Positions 32,308-36,833 of a stretch of DNA of 36,833 bases are shown here, one piece after another. The position numbers and the translations under genes were made by a program. The notes beneath the pieces were generated by a model. The model searched no databases, had not been told where the DNA came from, and was given only the letters and a program-made list of their open reading frames with translations. Origin of the DNA: Streptomyces sparsogenes (GTDB taxonomy: Bacteria > Actinomycetota > Actinomycetes > Streptomycetales > Streptomycetaceae); NCBI RefSeq assembly GCF_001704635.1, contig NZ_MAXF01000147.1, positions 1 through 36,833 of the forward strand. Reading direction: 5' to 3'. How positions within the stretch are numbered: the first letter of the stretch is position 1; every line of letters begins with the position of its first letter.

Positions 32308-32415
32308 GTGATCGACAACGACCTGTTCGAGGAAATGGCCATCCAGGAGCCGGAGGCGGTGATCGTCTCCACGACCACCATCAAGATGGACGAGGACATC
32401 GAGGAAGCCCAGTAG
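32308..32415 (+). CDS. Linear azole peptide (azolemycin-like) precursor
   Basis: This 35-aa peptide starts at GTG 32308, with GGGAG 9 bases upstream. The first 17 residues are an acidic leader (DNDLFEEMAIQEPEA). Next comes VIVSTTTI (18-25), with four adjacent cyclisable residues Ser21, Thr22, Thr23 and Thr24, then an acidic follower KMDEDIEEAQ. It directly precedes a cyclodehydratase, dehydrogenase and methyltransferase. From memory, the azolemycin core is VVSTCTI; IVSTTTI aligns residue for residue, with Thr replacing Cys. The expected product has one oxazole and three methyloxazoles. The frame is open upstream to 32149, but that extension is not peptide-leader-like and would overlap the promoter. 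Confidence 0.85.
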   Translation: MIDNDLFEEMAIQEPEAVIVSTTTIKMDEDIEEAQ

Positions 32416-32424
32416 TACCCCACT

Positions 32425-32458
32425 GTTTCCCGGCCCTCGAACCCCAGGGCCGGGAAAC
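32425..32458 (+). terminator. Attenuator hairpin between precursor and modifying genes
   Basis: A perfect 13-bp stem (GTTTCCCGGCCCT with AGGGCCGGGAAAC) and an 8-base loop lie 10 bases after the precursor stop. No U-tract follows. Partial termination here would give more precursor than enzyme message, a common RiPP arrangement. Confidence 0.75.
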
Positions 32459-32506
32459 ACCCGCAGCTCGACCGGCAGTCGACTCCCGCTTGAGAAATGG
32501 AACCGT

Positions 32507-34660
32507 GTGAACGCGCAACCGGGCACGTCGCCGAGGGAATCCGTCCGGCTCGTCTCACGGCGGGATGTTCGCCTGGTCAACCGCGCCGGCCATGTCTACA
32601 TCTGCTCCAGCACCGGCACGCTGCGCGTTCCCCAGCGGAATCCGGAGCTGAGCGAACTCGAAGGCGATATCGGCCTCGAGTTCCTCCCCGATGACGTCAT
32701 CGCGGGACTGCGCTCCCGCACCCTGGTGCACTCCGCCTCCGACGCCCCGCTCAGCCACCCCCTGTACGACACGGGCGGCCCGGGCGCCACCCGCCCGGCG
32801 GTGGTCGTCGGCGAGGGCCCGCTGGCCGACGGCGTCGCCGAGCGGCTGCGCCGGGCCGGGGCCGAGGCCGTCCGGGCCCCCGCCCCCGACCGGTCGGCGG
32901 ATCCGGGAGCGCTGGTCCTGCCCCTCCACGGGGACGAGACCCTGCTGCGCCGGTGGACCGAGCGGGCCATGGAGGCCCCGGCGCCGATCCTCACCCATCT
33001 GTCCTCGCCCACCCGGCTCCTCTTCGCCGTCCTCGACCCGCCGCGCACCGCCTGCCCGGTCTGCCTGGTGCGCCGGCTGCGCGCCAACCACACCTGGCAG
33101 CCCATCGCCGACCTGCCGCTTGACGTGCTCTACGGCGCGGCCGAGAGCGACCGCTGGCCCACCACGGCCATCGCCGCGGCGATGCTCGCCCACCAGACCA
33201 TGGCGGCCCTCACCCGGGGCCCGAGCGGCCCGGCCGAGCTGCTGGAGATCGACCACGCCACCCTGGTCACCACCCGCCACCCCGCGCTCCACACCCCGCT
33301 GTGCCCGGCCTGCGCCCCCGTGACCGCACCCCCGGAGCCGGCCGAGCCCCCGGCCGTGGACCCCGAGTCGTGCTGGGAGCGGATGCGCCGGGCGGTGGAC
33401 CCGCTCACCGGCCTGGTGGCCGAGGTCCGGGTGCGGGACGCGGACCGCGAGCCGGGCAACTCGACCACGCATGTGCTCACCGCCGGACACCCCACGACGA
33501 CCTGGTTCTCCCCGGTGCAGGCCAGTTCGTGCAGCGGCGCCGTCAAGTACGACCCGACCCTGGCCCGGGTGTGCGCCGTGGGGGAGTTCATGGAGCGCTA
33601 CGCGGCCGGGGTCTACGACCCGGACCGGCTGGTCCGCGCCTCCTTCCGCAAGCTGGGCGCCGCCGCCGTGGACCCCAGGAGCCTGCCGCTGGCCTCCGAG
33701 CGGGAATACGCCGCGCTGCCCCGCATCGCCCCGTTCGACCCCGACCTGGAGCTGGACTGGGTGGAGGGCCGCTCGCTCACCACGGGCCGGGCCCGGTATG
33801 TGCCCGCCTGCGTGGTCTACGTCCCCTACCGGTTCCCGCGCCGCCGGGAGCGGCTGATCGACCCCATCTCCACCGGTCTCGCCGCCGGAAGCGGCCCGCA
33901 CCACGCGACGCTCGGCGGGCTGCTGGAGGTCGTCGAGCGCGACGCCGTCGCCGTCTTCTGGGAGAACCGCCTCGCGCTGCCCACCCTGGACCTCGGCGGG
34001 CTGACCGGGGGACCGGCCGCCGCGATCGTCGAGCGGCTGACCGCGGCGGGCGTCCAGGTGCTGTGCAAGGACCTCACCACCGACCTCGGCATCCCCGCGG
34101 TCTCCGTCCGGTATGTCGAGGGCCCGGCGGACCGGCCCGTGGTGGCCCACGCCACCAGCGCCCACCTCGACCTCCACGGCGCCCTGCTCGGGGCGCTGGA
34201 GGAAGCGGACCTGTGCCGCACCGGGCTGCGAAGCTGGCTGGCCGAGCGGGACATCCCCGGCCTGGACGACATCGAGCTCGACCGATCCGACTTCTACACC
34301 TACTACTGCGGCCCGGGGCGGCTGTCGCTGGTGCCGTTCTGGGACGAGGGCCCGCTCCGCCCCCTGCCGGCGCCTTCCCCCGCGCCCGCCTCGTACGAGG
34401 CCGCGGTCGAGGAGGTGGTCCGGCGGCTGGCCGCGCGGGGCCACGAGCCGATCGCCGTCGACATCACACCGGTCGATGTGGCGGAGTGCGGGGTGCGCGT
34501 GGTCAGGAGCGTCGTACCCGGGCTGTGCCCCATCACCCTGCGGCGCGACTTCCGGCGGCGCGGCGGCCGGCGCCTGTACGAGGCACCGGTGCGCATGGGC
34601 CTGCGCGCCGCCCCGCTCACCGAGGACGAACTGAACCCCTATCCGCTGCCCCTCGGCTGA
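32507..34660 (+). CDS. Fused E1-like/YcaO cyclodehydratase
   Basis: This 717-aa enzyme makes azolines from Ser/Thr/Cys in the precursor using ATP. The N-terminal E1-like half (about 1-290) contains a small leader-binding-like start and the zinc tetrad Cys183/Cys186 and Cys266/Cys269 (CPVC, CPAC). The YcaO half has AVGEFMERYAAG with Glu360, Glu363 and Arg364 of the ATP site. Further on are STGLAAGSGPHHATLGGLLE and VVERDAV. It ends in the PxPxP signature NPYPLPLG (711-715), known to matter for cyclodehydration. The GTG start has only a weak purine-rich site, which fits lower expression than the precursor. The next gene starts 20 bases later. Confidence 0.93.
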   Translation: MNAQPGTSPRESVRLVSRRDVRLVNRAGHVYICSSTGTLRVPQRNPELSELEGDIGLEFLPDDVIAGLRSRTLVHSASDAPLSHPLYDTGGPGATRPAVVVGEGPLADGVAERLRRAGAEAVRAPAPDRSADPGALVLPLHGDETLLRRWTERAMEAPAPILTHLSSPTRLLFAVLDPPRTACPVCLVRRLRANHTWQPIADLPLDVLYGAAESDRWPTTAIAAAMLAHQTMAALTRGPSGPAELLEIDHATLVTTRHPALHTPLCPACAPVTAPPEPAEPPAVDPESCWERMRRAVDPLTGLVAEVRVRDADREPGNSTTHVLTAGHPTTTWFSPVQASSCSGAVKYDPTLARVCAVGEFMERYAAGVYDPDRLVRASFRKLGAAAVDPRSLPLASEREYAALPRIAPFDPDLELDWVEGRSLTTGRARYVPACVVYVPYRFPRRRERLIDPISTGLAAGSGPHHATLGGLLEVVERDAVAVFWENRLALPTLDLGGLTGGPAAAIVERLTAAGVQVLCKDLTTDLGIPAVSVRYVEGPADRPVVAHATSAHLDLHGALLGALEEADLCRTGLRSWLAERDIPGLDDIELDRSDFYTYYCGPGRLSLVPFWDEGPLRPLPAPSPAPASYEAAVEEVVRRLAARGHEPIAVDITPVDVAECGVRVVRSVVPGLCPITLRRDFRRRGGRRLYEAPVRMGLRAAPLTEDELNPYPLPLG

Positions 34661-34680
34661 GCGCCCGCGAGGGGCGGCCC

Positions 34681-35961
34681 ATGGCAGCGAACGGGACGGC
34701 AGACCAGGAGAACAACGCCACGATGACTCGTCAGACCCTGTACCGGCGCCGGAGGGACACGCTCGTCGAATGGGGGGAGAACGGCAAACTGGTGCTGGTG
34801 GACTGCGGCGCCTGGCGGAAGTTCGCCGTCAAGCCGGAGCTGCTCGAGCTGCTCTCCCTCCTGGACCACCCGCGCAGCGCCCGGGATGTGCACGGCGCCT
34901 GGGTGTCCTCCTCCCGGCCCGAGGACGAGGTCCGGCGCCTGCTGGAGCGGCTGGCCGAGGCCGGGATCGTATGCCGGGACGCCCCCGAGGACCACGGGCC
35001 CGACCCCCGGGCGGACCAGCCGGAGGCGCCCCGCGACGAACCGGAGGCGCGCCGGGACGGGCCGGAGGCGCGCCGGGACCGGCCGGAGGCGCCCGGCGAC
35101 GGGGCGGGCGACGCGCCCGGCGAGGGGCCGGGGCCGGGCGGGGCGCCCCCGCCGGGCGCCGGCTGGACCCCGTACGAGCTCGCCGTGCACGCCCAGGCCA
35201 GCCGCTCCGGCGTGCCGACGCGCCTGCGCGGCACCCCGCCCGCCGCCCGGCTGCTCCACCCGGAGGCCCTGGAGCGGATCGAGCTGCCCGAGGACACCGC
35301 GCCACCGAGCCGGCCCCTGGACCGGGTCCTGGCCGACCGGCGCTCCATCCGCCAGTACGCCCCCAGCCCGGTGCCCCTGCCGCTGCTGGCCGCCCTCTTC
35401 GCCCGCACCGCCCGGGTGCGCGGCTACCTCCCGCCGCTGAAGTACGAGCAGACACAGCGCGCCGCGCCCTCCGGCGGCGCTCGCCACAGCCTGGAGCTCT
35501 ATCTGGTCGCCCGGGAGGTCGAGGGGCTCGCGCCCGGCGCCTACCACTACGACCCGTTCGGCCATGCGCTGGAGCGCCTCGCGCCGTGGAGCGAGGAGCT
35601 GGACGACCTCCAGCGGCGCACCCTGTGCGTGCCCATGCAGGAGGACCAGCCCCCGCCGGCCAGTCTGTACCTCACCTCCTGCGCCTATCGCACCGGTTGG
35701 AAGTACCAGGGCATGGCGCTGAGCCTGATCTACCGCGACACCGGCTGCCTGATGCAGACCCTGAGCCTGGCCGGCACCGACATCGGCCTCGCCACCTGCC
35801 TGACCGGCCGGGTCGAGGCGCCCATGACCCCCTCGTTCCTGCGGCCCTACCGGGACCGGCTGATCCATGTGGGCAACATGGCCATCGGGCTGCCCGCGCC
35901 CACCGCCGCCGCGCACCGCCTGGTGCCCCTCACCACCGACAAGGAGCCGGAGCGAGCATGA
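34681..35961 (+). CDS. SagB-type azoline dehydrogenase
   Basis: This 426-aa FMN-dependent oxidase of the SagB/ThcOx nitroreductase-like family should aromatise azolines to azoles. The catalytic domain (about 215-420) has DRRSIRQYAPSPVPL, a GGARHSLELYLVAR segment, YHYDPFGHALERL and LMQTLSLAGTDIGLATCL. Residues 14-100 look like a small beta-hairpin plus winged-helix, PqqD-like domain (GENGKLVLVDCGAWRKFAV and then a helical HTH-like part). A charged Pro/Glu/Arg repeat linker (PEARRD units) joins the two. ATG 34681 follows GAGGGG by 6 bases; ATG 34723 is an alternative with AGGAG. Its stop overlaps the methyltransferase start. Confidence 0.9.
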   Translation: MAANGTADQENNATMTRQTLYRRRRDTLVEWGENGKLVLVDCGAWRKFAVKPELLELLSLLDHPRSARDVHGAWVSSSRPEDEVRRLLERLAEAGIVCRDAPEDHGPDPRADQPEAPRDEPEARRDGPEARRDRPEAPGDGAGDAPGEGPGPGGAPPPGAGWTPYELAVHAQASRSGVPTRLRGTPPAARLLHPEALERIELPEDTAPPSRPLDRVLADRRSIRQYAPSPVPLPLLAALFARTARVRGYLPPLKYEQTQRAAPSGGARHSLELYLVAREVEGLAPGAYHYDPFGHALERLAPWSEELDDLQRRTLCVPMQEDQPPPASLYLTSCAYRTGWKYQGMALSLIYRDTGCLMQTLSLAGTDIGLATCLTGRVEAPMTPSFLRPYRDRLIHVGNMAIGLPAPTAAAHRLVPLTTDKEPERA

Positions 35962-36818
35962 CCCCCGCCGACAGCGAGCCGCTGCCGCTTCCCACTGTCT
36001 GCCGTACGGCCGTATGGACAGCACAGATGCGGGCCGACGAGAGCCGTGCGCCGAACGCTTGCGCCGTCGATCCCTGGGCCGCCGAGTTCGTCGCGGCGGC
36101 GGGGCCGCAGGACCCGCCGCCGGGCGGCCCGGAGGCCCGGGCGTTCCTCCACGACGGGGTGGCCGTGCGGACCCGGTACTTCGACGACTGCCTCCTCGAA
36201 GCGGTGCGCGGCGGATGCACCCAGGTCGTCCTGCTCGGCGCGGGGCTCGACGCGCGGGCCTTCCGGCTGCCCTGGCCCCGGCCGGTCGATGTCTTCGAGG
36301 TGGACCTGCCCGAGCTGCTGGCCTTCAAGGAGCGCGTGGTGGGCGGCCGGGTCCCGGCCGTCGCGCGCCGGGTCACCGTCGCCGCCGACCTGCGGGACGA
36401 CTGGGCCGAGGCTTTGACCGCCGCCGGATTCGACCCGGCGCGGCGGACGGCGTGGCTGTGCGAGGGCACGCTGGCCTATCTGGCACCCGACCGGGCCGAC
36501 GCGGTCGTCCGCGCCATGGCCGCGCACTCGCCGCCGGGCAGCGCGGTCGCCGCCGAGACCGCGACGTCCCACGGCAGCCTGGACTGCCTGCGTTCCTGTC
36601 GCGACGCCCTGGCCGCCGACGGAGCCCCCTGGCGGTCCTCGCTGCGCGACCCAGCCTCGTGGTGGGCCGAGCGCGGCTGGCGCATGACGGTCCCCGACCC
36701 GGCGAGCCTGCCCTACGCCGCCGAGCGGATGGCCCGGTACGTGCCGATGCTGCGGGAGGCGGGCGATACGGGCGGCTGGCTGCTCACGGGCACCCGGTGC
36801 GGGCCCACGCCGGCGTAG
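35958..36818 (+). CDS. SAM-dependent O-methyltransferase (leucine carboxyl methyltransferase family)
   Basis: This 286-aa class I methyltransferase of the LCM/Ppm family has the SAM motif VVLLGAGLDARAFRL at about 91-105, the acidic strand-two end VFEVDLPEL, and CEGTLAYLAPD in place of the family EGLLMYL. The family methylates carboxylates and similar oxygens. In this operon it most likely forms the C-terminal methyl ester of the azole peptide, as I recall for azolemycin; oxime O-methylation is another option. The ATG overlaps the dehydrogenase stop (ATGA), so it is coupled to it. The last codons lie inside a hairpin. Confidence 0.88.
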   Translation: MTPADSEPLPLPTVCRTAVWTAQMRADESRAPNACAVDPWAAEFVAAAGPQDPPPGGPEARAFLHDGVAVRTRYFDDCLLEAVRGGCTQVVLLGAGLDARAFRLPWPRPVDVFEVDLPELLAFKERVVGGRVPAVARRVTVAADLRDDWAEALTAAGFDPARRTAWLCEGTLAYLAPDRADAVVRAMAAHSPPGSAVAAETATSHGSLDCLRSCRDALAADGAPWRSSLRDPASWWAERGWRMTVPDPASLPYAAERMARYVPMLREAGDTGGWLLTGTRCGPTPA

Positions 36819-36833
36819 ACCTACGTCGGCGTG
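36806..36833 (+). terminator. Hairpin spanning the methyltransferase stop
   Basis: CACGCCGGCGTAG and CTACGTCGGCGTG pair over 13 positions with one G-T wobble around AC. It overlaps the stop codon and reaches the window edge, so its full extent is unknown. It may end the RiPP operon. Confidence 0.55.

Overview
The window is high-GC actinobacterial DNA, almost certainly from a Streptomyces or close relative. The evidence is GTG and ATG starts with purine-rich ribosome sites, strong G/C at third codon positions, twin-arginine-type lipoproteins, an A-factor-type signalling pair (ArpA/ScbR-like receptor and AfsA-like synthase), a PucR-type regulator and a RiPP gene cluster. No rRNA, tRNA, CRISPR array, insertion sequence or phage gene was seen.

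Layout. (1) 18-10992 is a catabolic locus. A PdxA-type dehydrogenase and a four-carbon acid sugar kinase are read leftward. Divergent from them is a long operon: dipeptide-type ABC importer (binding lipoprotein, two permeases, two ATPases), aldo/keto reductase, cytoplasmic Asp-box (BNR/sialidase-like) enzyme and an SDR. Together they look like uptake and breakdown of a sugar-acid-containing compound down to a tetronate that is oxidised, phosphorylated and cleaved. (2) 11009-11967 holds a secreted endonuclease I with PHO-box-like 11-bp repeats upstream. (3) 12073-14796 holds a gamma-butyrolactone receptor, a divergent AfsA-type synthase and a HAD phosphatase. (4) 14810-19038 is a leftward electron-transfer set: cytochrome b561/ferric-reductase-like membrane protein, NuoF-ferredoxin fusion, four-repeat secreted lipoprotein and a His-rich lipoprotein. 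A PucR-type regulator (19384-20568) is divergent from it. (5) 20674-23679 is a translationally coupled leftward operon of DUF4142 protein, DUF1996 protein and an ECF-like sigma factor with a C-terminal zinc-binding tail. (6) 24328-25665 is an orphan phenylacetate-CoA ligase with a PaaR-like operator. (7) 25762-30861 holds a small protein with a histone-like basic N-terminus, divergent from a giant P-type ATPase made of a degenerate and an active half.

(8) 30858 to the window end is the most notable region, a linear azole peptide RiPP cluster. It has a 35-aa precursor whose core reads IVSTTTI followed by an acidic tail, a fused E1-like/YcaO cyclodehydratase, a SagB-type azoline dehydrogenase, a carboxyl-methyltransferase-type enzyme and a divergent FAD-dependent oxidoreductase. 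From memory, this set and the core match the logic of azolemycin biosynthesis (core VVSTCTI, N-terminal oxime, C-terminal methyl ester), but with an all-Ser/Thr core. The inferred product is an all-oxazole/methyloxazole analogue. Any transport or protease genes must lie beyond the right edge.
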